From Pseudomonadota bacterium (GTDB taxonomy: Bacteria; Pseudomonadota; Alphaproteobacteria; Rhodospirillales; Casp-alpha2): a stretch of DNA of 50,950 nucleotides. The notes beneath the pieces are model-generated. The model was not told where the DNA came from, did no database searches, and worked only from the letters and a program-made list of their open reading frames with translations. The position numbers and the translations under genes were made by a program. The DNA lies in NCBI GenBank assembly GCA_027624235.1, contig JAQBYB010000015.1:1-50950 (forward strand), in the 5' to 3' direction. Positions 1 to 9,231 of this stretch are shown piece by piece (position 1 is the first letter of the stretch; each line of letters starts with the position of its first letter).

Positions 1-54
1 GGTGGTGGGCCGGGTGGTGGGCCGGGTGGGGGGCGATGCGGGTTTTTTGCTCAT
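1..54 (-). CDS. addA: AddA helicase-nuclease, N-terminal fragment (cut by window edge)
   Basis: An ATG at 52-54 on the minus strand overlaps the addB stop codon (ATGA arrangement) and stays open for 18 codons to the window edge. The peptide begins MSKKPASPPT and continues with Pro, Thr and Arg. A 12-base unit (CGGCCCACCACC) occurs twice in tandem. No helicase motif is visible, so the call rests on position: in alphaproteobacteria addA usually follows addB directly, and the two proteins form the AddAB complex that resects double-strand breaks. Inference from synteny. Confidence 0.6.
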   Translation of the reverse strand, partial: MSKKPASPPTRPTTRPTT

Positions 55-3023
55 GCGCCGTCGCCCAAACGGCCGCGCCATTCCAGGACCCGCGCCAGAT
101 GGTCATAGTCGCCGGCGTACTCCAACAACATCGGGCGCGGCTGCGACAGGTACGGCATCTTGGGGTCGTCGTACTGGGCGATGAGGTCGCCAAGCCCCTT
201 GAGGGCATCGTCGATGGTCTCGGCAACGTCGAGCTTGAGCACCTTTTCCTCGCCGGGCTTCTTGCCGCCGGACAGCGACAGGTAGACCAGTTGCGCGACC
301 CCGTCGGCGGTCAGGTTTTCGAACCCGCCGGCCTCAGCGATGGCCGCTTCCAGCGGCAACTGGGGGGAAAATCCGGCGATCACCTGGGGCGCCGACGGCG
401 GCGGTCCGGTTTTGTAATCGATCACCGCCAAACCGATGTCGGCGCGGTGGTCGATGCGGTCGGCCCTGGCCGTCAGGGTGAACGGCCCGGCCGGCCCCAT
501 CAGGTTGATGCCGCCGTTGATTTCGCCGGCAAGGTTTTGGAACCCGGCCGCGCGGCGGGCTTTCTCGTAGCCGATGAACCATGCGGCGATACGCTCAAAC
601 CTAGGCCACCAGAAGGCCTCGACGCCGGGCGGCACCTGGGACTGGTTAAAAACGTCGCGGCCGATTTCAAGCAGCAATTTTTCGGCGTCGGCGGGAAGGG
701 CGCCGCGGGTGCGCTCAAGGAATTGGTGCAGGACGCCGTGAATGATGATGCCCCGGTCCGCCGCCCCCGGCTCGGCGTCAATGGGCGGTAAGGGCTTCAG
801 CTTCAGAATATGGCGCGCGTAAATGGCGTAGGGATCGCGAATCCAGTGTTCGACCTGGGTCACGGACAGTTGCCGGGGCCGAACATCCAGCGGCGGCGTC
901 GGCCTTGGTTCGGAAACCGCTCGGCTTGATGGCGGCCTATCCAGGGCATGGACCCATGCCAACCAGGGCTGCGCCGAGGCAAAGCCGGTTTCCATCCCGT
1001 TTTTCTCGAGCACGCTGTCGAGCCGGAGCAACCAGCGCGACGCCATCTGGGGCGTGCCGTCGACACGCTCGGATCGGGTCAGCACCACATTGGCGGCGGC
1101 GAACGCCTGCGCGAAGTCGTGCGCCGCCAGGCCGATGCGGCGTTCCGGGGCGGGCAGCCCGAATTTCCTGAGCATGGGTCTGCTCATCCACGGGTTGGCC
1201 TTGGCTTCGGGCGGCCAGGTATCGTCGTTGAGGCCACCCAAAATCATCACGTCGGCCTGTTGCAGCCGGGCTTCCAGCAGGCCCCAGATATGCAGGCGCG
1301 GATGACGGCCGAAGCGTGGCCGCACCATCCGTCCCGCCATCAGGGTTTCCAGCAAGGCCGGGTAATCGTTGGCGGTAATCGCCGCAAGCGTGGCGCCGGC
1401 GTCTTTGAGTTCGGCGATGAAGTTGGCCGCCGCTTCGCCGGCGTCGCCGGCCCACAGACGGGGTGCGCCGTCCGCCGTATCCTTGGCGGCCAGCGCCTCG
1501 GCCAGGTGGATATGGGCGGTCAGAAAGTCGGTAAGACTCCCTGCCACGCCATCCCCACCCCTGGCCATGACCTTGGTGAACGGCTCAAACAGGGTTTGCA
1601 ATTGATCGAGAAATTCATTCAGCGCCGGCCCGGATTTTTTGGCCACCTTGGCCGCCGCCCGCAGCCCGTTGAAGCCCGGCGCCGGACGCGGGCCGCGCAG
1701 AACGGCGACCTCCAGCGTTCGCGTCAATTTTCGAAACGCCGCCGGCGCCATGCCGCCCGCCGCCAGCGGATGTTTTAAGGCCGCCAGCAGGGATACCGGG
1801 GCCAGGTCGTCGGCAGCCATGCGCGCCGTCAGCATCAGAAACGCGCCGGGCAGGGTCTGCGCCAGGGGCAGCCCGGCGGAATCATCAACGTCGACATCCC
1901 ACCGCGCCAATTCCGCCGCCACCCGCCTGGCCAATCCCCGGTCCGGCGTTACCAGGGCGCAGGTCCGCGAAGGCGTCTTAAGGGTGTGGCGCATGACCAG
2001 GGCGATGACGGCGGCTTCCTCGCGCGGCGTCGGGCAATCGATGCGGGCAATGCCGTCGAGCGCCTTCTTCATAGCCTTTTTACCGGGCAATAGCGCATCC
2101 TCGGTTCCGGCTGGCGTGAGCGCGGCATGGATCAGCCGCGCCCGTGGCGATTGTTCGGCGGCGAAGCCCGGCGCATGCCACTGCCCGACGTCTTCGCGCG
2201 CCGCGCCCAAATGCGCCAACAGCCGCGCCATGCCGAATTGAGGATGGTGTTCTTCGAGGCTGGCCCAGGCGTCGGCGCCGGTGTCAAAATCAAGTCCGGC
2301 AAGGACCACGGCGCCGTGTTCAAGGCCGGCGACAACGGCCAAAAGATCGGCGGTGGCGGGGATCGAGCCGGTCGACCCGGCGGCGATGACAGGCCCGGCT
2401 GGAGGATTCAACGTCCAGGCCCGGCCTTGCGCGTCCAACAACCGATTGCGGCGGTCGGCGGCATCGATGGCGGCTTCTTCTTCCAGCACCTTGGGCCAGG
2501 CATCGGTCAGGACGGTCAGGAATTCCAGGGTTTCCTGCCAGTGCTCGGCGAATTCGTCGGGGACCAGGTTCTTAAGCCCGTCAAACGCCAACCGCTCGGT
2601 GTGGACCTGGTCGAGCAACCGGGCCAGCTCCAGGCCTAAATTGGCGGCCTGGTCGGGGCTGGTGCCGGCATCGCGGGCCATCACCATGCGGGTCAGAATC
2701 AACTGGCGGTGCAGGCCGGACATGGCCTCGGGCACGCTGAGGTCATGATCGCCGCCGCCGTCTGCAATGAGGCCGCCGGAAAACAGTATCCCGTCCTCGT
2801 CCATTTCGCCGAGCGCGATCATCCTGGGCAGCAACAGCGCCCGGCCGCCGCTTTGCCTGAGGAAGGCCTCGGACAGGCTGCGCCGGGCGCGTTTGGTCGG
2901 CACCAGCACCAAAGCCTCGGCCAACGCCAGCGGCGCGTCGCCGACGCGGTCGCGAATACCGGCGGCGAGCACATCGACGAAGGGCAATCCCGCCGCGATG
3001 GAATAGATTTTCGGCGGGGCCAT
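51..3023 (-). CDS. addB: AddB, double-strand break repair helicase-nuclease subunit
   Basis: 990 residues, a normal length for the alphaproteobacterial AddB family. AddB pairs with AddA to unwind and resect DNA ends before RecA-dependent recombination. The N-terminus (MAPPKIYSIAAGLPFVD) and the following LVLVPTKRARRSL stretch fit the degenerate helicase fold. Near the C-terminus a PD-(D/E)XK nuclease core is visible as RADRID followed by LAVIDYKTG, whose Asp and Lys are the expected metal-site and catalytic residues. The start at 3023 is preceded by a purine-rich GGGGGGAAGC stretch. The gene is last but one in a minus-strand run from tsaE to addA, 13 bases after the nucleotidyltransferase. 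Confidence 0.93.
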   Translation of the reverse strand: MAPPKIYSIAAGLPFVDVLAAGIRDRVGDAPLALAEALVLVPTKRARRSLSEAFLRQSGGRALLLPRMIALGEMDEDGILFSGGLIADGGGDHDLSVPEAMSGLHRQLILTRMVMARDAGTSPDQAANLGLELARLLDQVHTERLAFDGLKNLVPDEFAEHWQETLEFLTVLTDAWPKVLEEEAAIDAADRRNRLLDAQGRAWTLNPPAGPVIAAGSTGSIPATADLLAVVAGLEHGAVVLAGLDFDTGADAWASLEEHHPQFGMARLLAHLGAAREDVGQWHAPGFAAEQSPRARLIHAALTPAGTEDALLPGKKAMKKALDGIARIDCPTPREEAAVIALVMRHTLKTPSRTCALVTPDRGLARRVAAELARWDVDVDDSAGLPLAQTLPGAFLMLTARMAADDLAPVSLLAALKHPLAAGGMAPAAFRKLTRTLEVAVLRGPRPAPGFNGLRAAAKVAKKSGPALNEFLDQLQTLFEPFTKVMARGGDGVAGSLTDFLTAHIHLAEALAAKDTADGAPRLWAGDAGEAAANFIAELKDAGATLAAITANDYPALLETLMAGRMVRPRFGRHPRLHIWGLLEARLQQADVMILGGLNDDTWPPEAKANPWMSRPMLRKFGLPAPERRIGLAAHDFAQAFAAANVVLTRSERVDGTPQMASRWLLRLDSVLEKNGMETGFASAQPWLAWVHALDRPPSSRAVSEPRPTPPLDVRPRQLSVTQVEHWIRDPYAIYARHILKLKPLPPIDAEPGAADRGIIIHGVLHQFLERTRGALPADAEKLLLEIGRDVFNQSQVPPGVEAFWWPRFERIAAWFIGYEKARRAAGFQNLAGEINGGINLMGPAGPFTLTARADRIDHRADIGLAVIDYKTGPPPSAPQVIAGFSPQLPLEAAIAEAGGFENLTADGVAQLVYLSLSGGKKPGEEKVLKLDVAETIDDALKGLGDLIAQYDDPKMPYLSQPRPMLLEYAGDYDHLARVLEWRGRLGDGA

Positions 3024-3036
3024 TCTTGCTTCCCCC

Positions 3037-3768
3037 CTAGCGCCGTTTATTGCCGGCGTAGCGGAGGTTCATATAGGTTTCCGCTTCTTCCAACCCTTCC
3101 GGGGTACCGACATGGAACCATTCGCCGTCGTGTACGGCGCCGTGCAGCCTTCCTGCGTCGATGGCCCGGTCGTAGAGGACGTTGAGGGAAAAAGCACCGT
3201 CCGGCGCGTCCTTGAACAATCGCGGGTGTAAAATCTGGATGCCGGTGAACAGCCATGGCGAGACTTCGCCTTCCGAGCGCCGCCTCAACACGTCGTCGCC
3301 GGCAAAGCAGCAGAAGTCGCCGAAGCCGGTATAGCCATAGGCATCAACGGTGGAATGCAGCAGCAATAAGCCGTCCATGGTGGCGTCGTCCCAGGTGTCG
3401 GCCATGCGCCGGAGCGCACTATAAGGCCCGTTAAGCCAGAAGGCGTCCGCGTTGACGGCGAAAAATGGATCGTCGCCCAACAGCGGTAACGCCTTGGCGA
3501 TGCCGCCGCCGGTATCGAGCAGGGCGTCTTCATGGGAAATTTGAAGAGCCGGCGTTTTTCGCCCGGCCAAATGAGTTTTCATCTGGTCGGCCAGGTAGTG
3601 GGTGTTAACGACAACGTCGCCGACGCCGACCGCTTCCAGACGGTCGATGGCGTGGTCGACCAGGGCTTTCCCATCGACCTTGGCCAGCGGCTTGGGCAGC
3701 GTGTCGCTGACCGGTTTCATACGGGTGCCGAGACCGGCGGCCAGCACCATGGCTTTTTTCGGGATCAT
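3037..3768 (-). CDS. MurU-like sugar-1-phosphate nucleotidyltransferase
   Basis: 243 residues. The N-terminal signature MVLAAGLGTRMKP, with LPKPLAKVDG after it, is the nucleotide-binding loop of sugar nucleotidyltransferases; the protein should join NTP and a sugar 1-phosphate to give an NDP-sugar. It overlaps the upstream kinase gene by 4 bases. A kinase plus nucleotidyltransferase pair matches AmgK/MurU, which in Pseudomonas putida salvage MurNAc to UDP-MurNAc for cell-wall recycling. That function is inferred from pairing and family; a mannose-1-phosphate guanylyltransferase-like activity is the alternative. Confidence 0.85.
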   Translation of the reverse strand: MIPKKAMVLAAGLGTRMKPVSDTLPKPLAKVDGKALVDHAIDRLEAVGVGDVVVNTHYLADQMKTHLAGRKTPALQISHEDALLDTGGGIAKALPLLGDDPFFAVNADAFWLNGPYSALRRMADTWDDATMDGLLLLHSTVDAYGYTGFGDFCCFAGDDVLRRRSEGEVSPWLFTGIQILHPRLFKDAPDGAFSLNVLYDRAIDAGRLHGAVHDGEWFHVGTPEGLEEAETYMNLRYAGNKRR

Positions 3769-4802
3769 GCGGAAAGCCCTCGTTTATCGGGCGGAAAATG
3801 CGCATCGAACCAGGCCGCCACCGGGGCCAGCGCCGGATCGGCGAGGGCGTTTTCCAACAACCGCCACACCCTCGGCAGGTGAGCAAGATAGTCGGGCTTG
3901 GCGTCGCGGCGGCTGAGCCGGGTAAAAATGCCGATGACCTTGGCGTGGCGCTGGGCGGCGAGGATGGCAAAGGCGGCCTCGAACCCGGGCCGCTCGATGG
4001 CGGGGAAGGCGTTGAGGTAGCGTTCCATCATGGCGGCCTTAAGATCATCGCCGACATCGCGCCGCGCGTCTTCCAGCAGCGACATCAGATCGTACGCCCC
4101 AGGCCCCCTGACGGCATCCTGGAAATCCAGAAGCCCGCAGCGGGCGATGCCATGGCGACCGTTCACGATCATCAGGTTATCGACGTGATAGTCCCGCAGC
4201 ACCAGGGTCGGCGGTTGGCCGTCGAGCCCGGCGAAGACCGCAAGCCAGGCGTCCCGATAGGCGTCCCGCACGGCATCAGAGGCGGGGGCGGCGTCATCAC
4301 CGAACACCGCCGGCCATGTCCAGTCGACCAGCAACAGGGCTTCGCCGAGAAGCTTGCCGGCGTCGTATTCCTCGATCCCCGGCGGCATCACCCGCGCCGG
4401 CTCGATCCCGTGCAGTGCGATCAACACATCGACGCCGAGTTGGTACAGTTCCGTCTCGGCGGCGTCTTTTGATGATGCCAGCAACTGGGTGAAGGTCTCG
4501 TCGCCGAGGTCTTCGATAATCAGAAAACCGTTGCTCTTGTCCTTGGCGAAGATGTCCGGCGCGCTGAAGCCCAGGGATTTCAAATGCCGGGCGACGGCGA
4601 CGAAGGCATCGACGTTTTCCCGTGGCGGTGGTGCGTCCATCAACATCGCGTTGCGGCCGCCCAGGCTTAGGCGTTCATAGCGGCGGAAGGAGGCGTCAGC
4701 GGGCAAGCGGGCGCGCTTGGCCCCTTTCCAGCCATGGTCGGCGAGAAAGCCGTCGATGACGGCGTCCCGTTGGGTCATTTTATAAACGTCCCGTTCAGTC
4801 AT
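3765..4802 (-). CDS. AmgK-like aminoglycoside phosphotransferase-fold sugar kinase
   Basis: About 345 residues from the ATG at 4802 (MTERDVYKM). The open frame extends to 4898, but that stretch lies wholly inside tsaE and looks unlike the family; a second ATG at 4778 is possible. The kinase core shows VLRDYHVDNLM (catalytic loop with His and Asp) and LLDFQDA (metal-binding Asp), as in the APH superfamily. Homologues beside tsaE and a MurU-like gene phosphorylate the anomeric position of N-acetylmuramate or GlcNAc (AmgK). The start overlaps the tsaE stop by 8 bases, suggesting translational coupling. Antibiotic phosphorylation is unlikely given this conserved housekeeping context. Confidence 0.86.
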   Translation of the reverse strand: MTERDVYKMTQRDAVIDGFLADHGWKGAKRARLPADASFRRYERLSLGGRNAMLMDAPPPRENVDAFVAVARHLKSLGFSAPDIFAKDKSNGFLIIEDLGDETFTQLLASSKDAAETELYQLGVDVLIALHGIEPARVMPPGIEEYDAGKLLGEALLLVDWTWPAVFGDDAAPASDAVRDAYRDAWLAVFAGLDGQPPTLVLRDYHVDNLMIVNGRHGIARCGLLDFQDAVRGPGAYDLMSLLEDARRDVGDDLKAAMMERYLNAFPAIERPGFEAAFAILAAQRHAKVIGIFTRLSRRDAKPDYLAHLPRVWRLLENALADPALAPVAAWFDAHFPPDKRGLSA

Positions 4803-5256
4803 GGTTAAGGCCCCCGAGGCGCGCCGCCCATGAGCCCAACCCCTGTAGCGTCGCTTGACGTTGGCCGTCTTCAGCGCCCGCCGCCAGGGAAAGGTCAAGC
4901 CGGTCGGCCGGCAACAGGTTCCCCATCCGGTCTGGCCATTCGATCAACGAGATACCGTCGGCGAAGGCGTCCTCCATGCCGAGTTCTTCCAATTCATCGG
5001 CGCCTTCAATCCGATACAGATCGAAATGATAAATCGCGATTCCCTTGGGGTCGTCATAGGTCTGCACCAGGGTGTAGGTCGGGCTCGGGACTTCTTCGGG
5101 ATGGTCGGCGCGGGCGTTGATGAAGGCGCGGGCGAAGACGGTCTTGCCGCTGCCCAGATCACCCGACAGCGCAATGACGTCACCGGGTCTGCAAACACCA
5201 GCCACCGTTTTGGCAAGGGCGGCGGTGGCGGCTTCATCGGCGAGGTCAATCATCAT
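4795..5256 (-). CDS. tsaE: TsaE, ATPase for tRNA t6A37 synthesis
   Basis: 153 residues, typical of TsaE (YjeE). The P-loop is ALSGDLGSGKTVFARAF, followed by the family block VPSPTYTLVQTY and the acidic FHFDLYRIEG-like stretch (here YHFDLYRIEG). TsaE works with TsaB and TsaD to put threonylcarbamoyl on A37 of tRNAs that read ANN codons. The start overlaps the 3' end of the divL-like gene, and its stop overlaps the kinase start, so all are likely read as one operon. A second Met directly after the first is an equally good start. Confidence 0.95.
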   Translation of the reverse strand: MMIDLADEAATAALAKTVAGVCRPGDVIALSGDLGSGKTVFARAFINARADHPEEVPSPTYTLVQTYDDPKGIAIYHFDLYRIEGADELEELGMEDAFADGISLIEWPDRMGNLLPADRLDLSLAAGAEDGQRQATLQGLGSWAARLGGLNHD

Positions 5257-7642
5257 CGCCGCTCATTCCCTTATCCGATTCCGTTTCCTTGTCCGGTGCT
5301 TGCGCCGGCAGACGGCAGGTGATGGTGGTGCCGCGCCCCGGCGGGGATTTCACATCGACATCCCCGTCGTGCATGGCAATAAAGCTGCGCACCAGGCTGA
5401 GGCCCAGCCCGGCGCCGCTTTTATCGGCCCCGGGCTCGCTTCCCTGTACAAACGGCTGGAACACGCGTTCGCGGTCGGCTTGCGGAATGCCGATGCCGGT
5501 GTCGGCGACGGTGAGGATCAGGTCGTCGCCTTCGCGCCGGGCTTCCAGGCGCACGGTGCCGCGTTCCGGGGTGAAGGTGGTGGCGTTGGTGAGCAGATTG
5601 AAGATCACCTGTTTCAGGCGCTTCGCATCGGCGATGATCCAGCCGATATCGGGCGGGCAGTCGAACTCCAGTTTCAAATCTTTTTTCCGCGCCCGGTCCC
5701 GGACCATGTTCAGGGCCGACACTAACAGCCCATGCACGTCGAGGGTGTCGCGATCCAGGGTCATCCGCCCGGCCTCAATAGAAGCAAGATCCAGAATGTC
5801 GCTGACCACCGACATCATGCCGTTGGTGGTATCAAGAATACCCTTGGCGTATTCGCTCTGGCGGCGGTTGAGCTTGCCGAAATATTCCTGGCCGAGCATG
5901 TCGGCGAAGCCGATGATGGTGGTCAACGGCGTGCGCACTTCATAGGACACGTTGGCGATGAATTCGTTTTTCAGCCTATCGGCCTCGCCCAGGGCCTCGG
6001 CGCGAAGACGCAATGCGTTCTCGACATTGGCGGTATCGGTGACGTCCAGATAACTCAACAGCATGGCGCCATCGGGCAACGGCAGGTTGGCGTAATCGAT
6101 GACCGTGCCGTTGGCCAGCTCCAGCTTTCCGGTGGTTGCCTCGCGCTTCATCAGCCGGTTGACCACACGTTCCTTATGGACGCCCCAGCTTAAATCATCC
6201 CAGCCGCCTTCGACGGTCAGGTGCTGGCGGCTGTGGTCGACGAAATCGGTGACATGGAAGGTGTCGTCCAGCACGTCTTCCTTCAGGCCCCAAAGCCCCA
6301 TGAACACCGGATTGAAAAGTTTCAACCGGCCATCGGCGCCGAACACGGCGATGCCTTCATGCAGGTTATTCAGGGTTTCCTTCTGCACCGCGCCCAGGGA
6401 TTTAAACGACCGTTCCAGGTCCAGCCGGTCGGAGACATCATTGAAAGCGAACACCAGCCCATCTTTGCCGTGGCGGTTGACGAGCGCCCGGATGGCGCGC
6501 CCGTCGGGAAGATGCAGGAGGTCTTCGCAAGGTCTCGACAGGGTTTCGAATTGTTCCAGTTGGCGCAGCTTGTAATCTCGGAAATCGGCCATTTCCGGCA
6601 ATTTTCTGTGTTCGCGCAGGCGTTCCAGGATTTCACCCAAATCCGGTTCGGCTGTCAGCCAGTCCGGCTCCAGGTCCCAAAGCGTGGCGTAGGCGGTATT
6701 GAAAAACCTGAGCTTGACGTCGGCGTCGAAAATGGCGATGGCGGTGTCGAGGGTTTCCAGAACGGCGTTGCGTTCGGCCTGTAAGCGCGCAAATTGATCT
6801 TCCTTTACTTCGGATTCGGTGCGGTCGATGGCAAAACCGATGGTGCCGCCGGTGGCGCCGCCGTCTTTTTCGTTGCCGCCGCCCACAATACCGAGCGGCA
6901 TTTCGGTCACCTCCATCAGCCTGTCCTCGCCGCCGACGTTGACGTGCAGCCGTTCGGTGACGGACCCCCGTTGGTGGCGGGCGCGCGCCGCCATGTCGGC
7001 ATCGGCGGAGACGACATTGCGGGCCGCGTGGTTAATGAAGGCCAGTGAAAGTGTTGAATCCCTGAGCCACACCGGCAACGGCATGGCGTCCAGCAACGCC
7101 GTCAGGTGGCGGTCTTCCAGGCCAGAGGTGTTGATCGATGACACCCGCCGCCCGACCCCGGCGTCCCCGGTGCCGGTGATGTCGCGCATCCACACCATAT
7201 CGGCGAGCAACTTGCCGTCATCGGTTTCGGCGCGCCCGCCGATCGCCTGGATTCGGCGCCGGCCTGAGGTCAGCAACACATCGAACGGCGTGCCGGCGCC
7301 GCGCAACAGCGACACGCATTGTTCCAGCGCCTTCAGGGAGTCGCCCTCGAAACGCTCCCGCAGGTCGTCATAGCGCGACAGGATGCCGTCCTTGAGGTTG
7401 AGCAGCACCGCCAATCGCCGCGAGCACGCGAAGCCGCCATTGGCGTAATCCCACAGAAACAGGCCGTCCGGGGCGGCCGCCAGCATTTCTTTTGCCTTGA
7501 GGGCAACCGCCTCCAGCCGTCGCCGTTCGGTCTCGACGCCATTCAGTTTTTGGCGTTGCAGGATGACCACCACAAGCGCAACCACGGCCACCACGGCGGC
7601 GCCGGCTACGAAGGCTTGCAGCGGGTCAATTTCGGTAAACAC
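5246..7642 (-). CDS. divL: DivL-like PAS sensor pseudo-histidine kinase (Tyr in the H-box)
   Basis: 798 residues. One membrane segment at about 9-29 is followed by several PAS-like regions (one begins near AAPDGLFLWDY, another near NLHEGIAVFGADG). The dimerisation box reads EFIANVSYEVRTPL: the usual SHELRTPL histidine is Tyr567 (codon at 5942-5944). The ATPase domain keeps its motifs: N-box LKQVIFNLLTNAT, G1 ADTGIGIP and G2 GAGLGLSLV. A Tyr at this place, the length (Caulobacter DivL is about 770 residues) and the tsaE neighbourhood all point to DivL, a polar regulator that controls CckA in the CtrA cell-cycle pathway. The assignment to that pathway is by homology. Confidence 0.85.
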   Translation of the reverse strand: MFTEIDPLQAFVAGAAVVAVVALVVVILQRQKLNGVETERRRLEAVALKAKEMLAAAPDGLFLWDYANGGFACSRRLAVLLNLKDGILSRYDDLRERFEGDSLKALEQCVSLLRGAGTPFDVLLTSGRRRIQAIGGRAETDDGKLLADMVWMRDITGTGDAGVGRRVSSINTSGLEDRHLTALLDAMPLPVWLRDSTLSLAFINHAARNVVSADADMAARARHQRGSVTERLHVNVGGEDRLMEVTEMPLGIVGGGNEKDGGATGGTIGFAIDRTESEVKEDQFARLQAERNAVLETLDTAIAIFDADVKLRFFNTAYATLWDLEPDWLTAEPDLGEILERLREHRKLPEMADFRDYKLRQLEQFETLSRPCEDLLHLPDGRAIRALVNRHGKDGLVFAFNDVSDRLDLERSFKSLGAVQKETLNNLHEGIAVFGADGRLKLFNPVFMGLWGLKEDVLDDTFHVTDFVDHSRQHLTVEGGWDDLSWGVHKERVVNRLMKREATTGKLELANGTVIDYANLPLPDGAMLLSYLDVTDTANVENALRLRAEALGEADRLKNEFIANVSYEVRTPLTTIIGFADMLGQEYFGKLNRRQSEYAKGILDTTNGMMSVVSDILDLASIEAGRMTLDRDTLDVHGLLVSALNMVRDRARKKDLKLEFDCPPDIGWIIADAKRLKQVIFNLLTNATTFTPERGTVRLEARREGDDLILTVADTGIGIPQADRERVFQPFVQGSEPGADKSGAGLGLSLVRSFIAMHDGDVDVKSPPGRGTTITCRLPAQAPDKETESDKGMSGDDD

Positions 7643-7659
7643 CGATTGAGATTAAACGG

Positions 7660-7692
7660 CTGCCCACCCCCTCACAAGAGGGGGGTGGGCAG
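7660..7692 (-). terminator. Strong stem-loop between the radical SAM gene and divL-like gene
   Basis: The arms CTGCCCACCCCCTC and GAGGGGGGTGGGCAG pair over 14 bases with a single bulged G and an ACAA loop. On the minus strand it lies 34 bases after the radical SAM stop and is followed by CCGTTTAATC, a weak T-run. It probably ends the upstream transcript, so the divL-like gene would need its own promoter in the small space before 7642. Confidence 0.6.
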
Positions 7693-7725
7693 CGCCAGAG
7701 GTCCGCTTTTGCCCCATTGCTGGAT

Positions 7726-9231
7726 TTAGTCTGTGAGCTCAGCTGGTTTTGCTGGTATGGCGTCCGTTGAGTACCGCATCGCTTTAACCTCTCGGTAGGT
7801 GTCCGGCTGGGCCTTTGCCATGCCGCCGATGAACACTTCGCGAGAGTTCCAGAAGTACTGCCATGCTTGCCACACGGGAATGTCGAAAAATTTTATATCT
7901 TCCCAGTGATTTAAGTAATGCAATGGCATGAATACCTTTGCCCACTTCTTGGAAAGCAACGGCTGTGCGTAGCGGAGGAAGAACGGAAATCGCCGAAACA
8001 TCCCGGCTGCCCAGGTCATGTTGCTGATAGAGTCGAAGTTGCCGTACAGGTCCTTCGCCTTGTAGGTAAACTCGCCGATCCCTTCGCTGAGATCATTTGC
8101 GATTGCGTAGTTGGAAATTTCCGTTCCCCTGTACATTTTCAGGATGCTCACCCTGATGCCGTAGGGATTTAGGGAACTCGCAAACCTAACGCTTTCTATG
8201 GCCTGTTCCAGAGACTCGTTGGGCAGACAGAACATGATATTGACGATGAATTTGAAGTCATGGTTGCGCAGAAGGGTTGCGATCTCGACGTAGCGCGCAT
8301 TGGTGATTTTCTTATTGAGGACGGTTAGCCGGGTTTCCTCGACACCGCACTCCAAGCCGAAAACACCGCCGCGGCATCCACCGTCCCGCAACGCTATTAT
8401 GGTGCCTTCGTCAAGACTGGTGATTTCTATATTGCACGAGAAATCAAGATCGAAGGCCTCCTTGTACTTCCTCGAAAATGTCTTCACCCACGTCTTGTCC
8501 AAATTGAAGATGTCATCACAAAAATGTATCCGTCGGGTCGGATATTTCCGGAGGATATGTTTTATGTCGGCGATGACGTAATCGATGCTGTGCCGGCGGA
8601 AGACCTTCCCCAATCCCTTGTACATGTCGAAATAGGTGCGCTCGAAGCAATAGGAACATTTATAGGGGCAACCCCGACTGGTGATTACCCTTTTGACCGC
8701 GAAGTTCGCCAACAACGGATATTGATCGTAATACAGCCCTCGATCCGGGAACGGATATTTATCGAGATTTTCCTCGGGCGGGGCCAGAGGATTACACGCC
8801 CATCCTGTCGCAGTCCTGACCAGAAGGCTCTGTACGTCGGCATGGCCCTGGCCCGCCTCAATGCGGCTCATGAGCGTTAACAGAGGTTCTTCACCATCGC
8901 CGATGCAGATAATATCAACGCAGCCGGATGCCATGACGTCTTCGCTCATGAACATGCAATGGGGGCCACCCCAGATCACCGTGCGCCCGGTTTTTTCCTT
9001 GATCAATTCGGATATGTGCCGGAATTGCTCGACCTGCGGGGTCATCACCGAAAAGCCGACGAGGTCCGGATCGACATCCTCAATGTGCTCGATGAGATGT
9101 TCGAGTCTTTTGTAATCCTGAAGTAACGTCAAATTGACGTCGTGGCCGTTCGCCTTCAGGTATGCGCTCAGGTACATGAGTCCCAAGCTTTCGTTTACGC
9201 AATTGTCGCTGACGAACAAGATGCTGGCCAT
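7726..9231 (-). CDS. B12-binding radical SAM protein, substrate unknown
   Basis: 501 residues from the ATG at 9231, which has AGGATCA just upstream; the frame is open to 9294, but the extra 21 residues look unlike the family. The N-terminal ~130 residues (ILFVSDNCVNESLGLMYLSA, then DPDLVGFSVMTPQ and TVIWGGPHCMF) match the Rossmann-type B12-binding domain found in BchE/HpnJ-type enzymes. The cluster motif is SRGCPYKCSYC (CxxxCxxC, three Cys for a [4Fe-4S] cluster). Such enzymes methylate or rearrange unactivated carbons. The reaction here cannot be read from sequence. The gene stands alone, with a possible Fnr-type box about 120 bases upstream, and is more AT-rich than its neighbours. Confidence 0.88.
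   Translation of the reverse strand: MASILFVSDNCVNESLGLMYLSAYLKANGHDVNLTLLQDYKRLEHLIEHIEDVDPDLVGFSVMTPQVEQFRHISELIKEKTGRTVIWGGPHCMFMSEDVMASGCVDIICIGDGEEPLLTLMSRIEAGQGHADVQSLLVRTATGWACNPLAPPEENLDKYPFPDRGLYYDQYPLLANFAVKRVITSRGCPYKCSYCFERTYFDMYKGLGKVFRRHSIDYVIADIKHILRKYPTRRIHFCDDIFNLDKTWVKTFSRKYKEAFDLDFSCNIEITSLDEGTIIALRDGGCRGGVFGLECGVEETRLTVLNKKITNARYVEIATLLRNHDFKFIVNIMFCLPNESLEQAIESVRFASSLNPYGIRVSILKMYRGTEISNYAIANDLSEGIGEFTYKAKDLYGNFDSISNMTWAAGMFRRFPFFLRYAQPLLSKKWAKVFMPLHYLNHWEDIKFFDIPVWQAWQYFWNSREVFIGGMAKAQPDTYREVKAMRYSTDAIPAKPAELTD

Noticed and set aside
3765-4802. Aminoglycoside-resistance kinase
   Set aside because: The fold is shared, but the tsaE/MurU neighbourhood points to the housekeeping sugar kinase.
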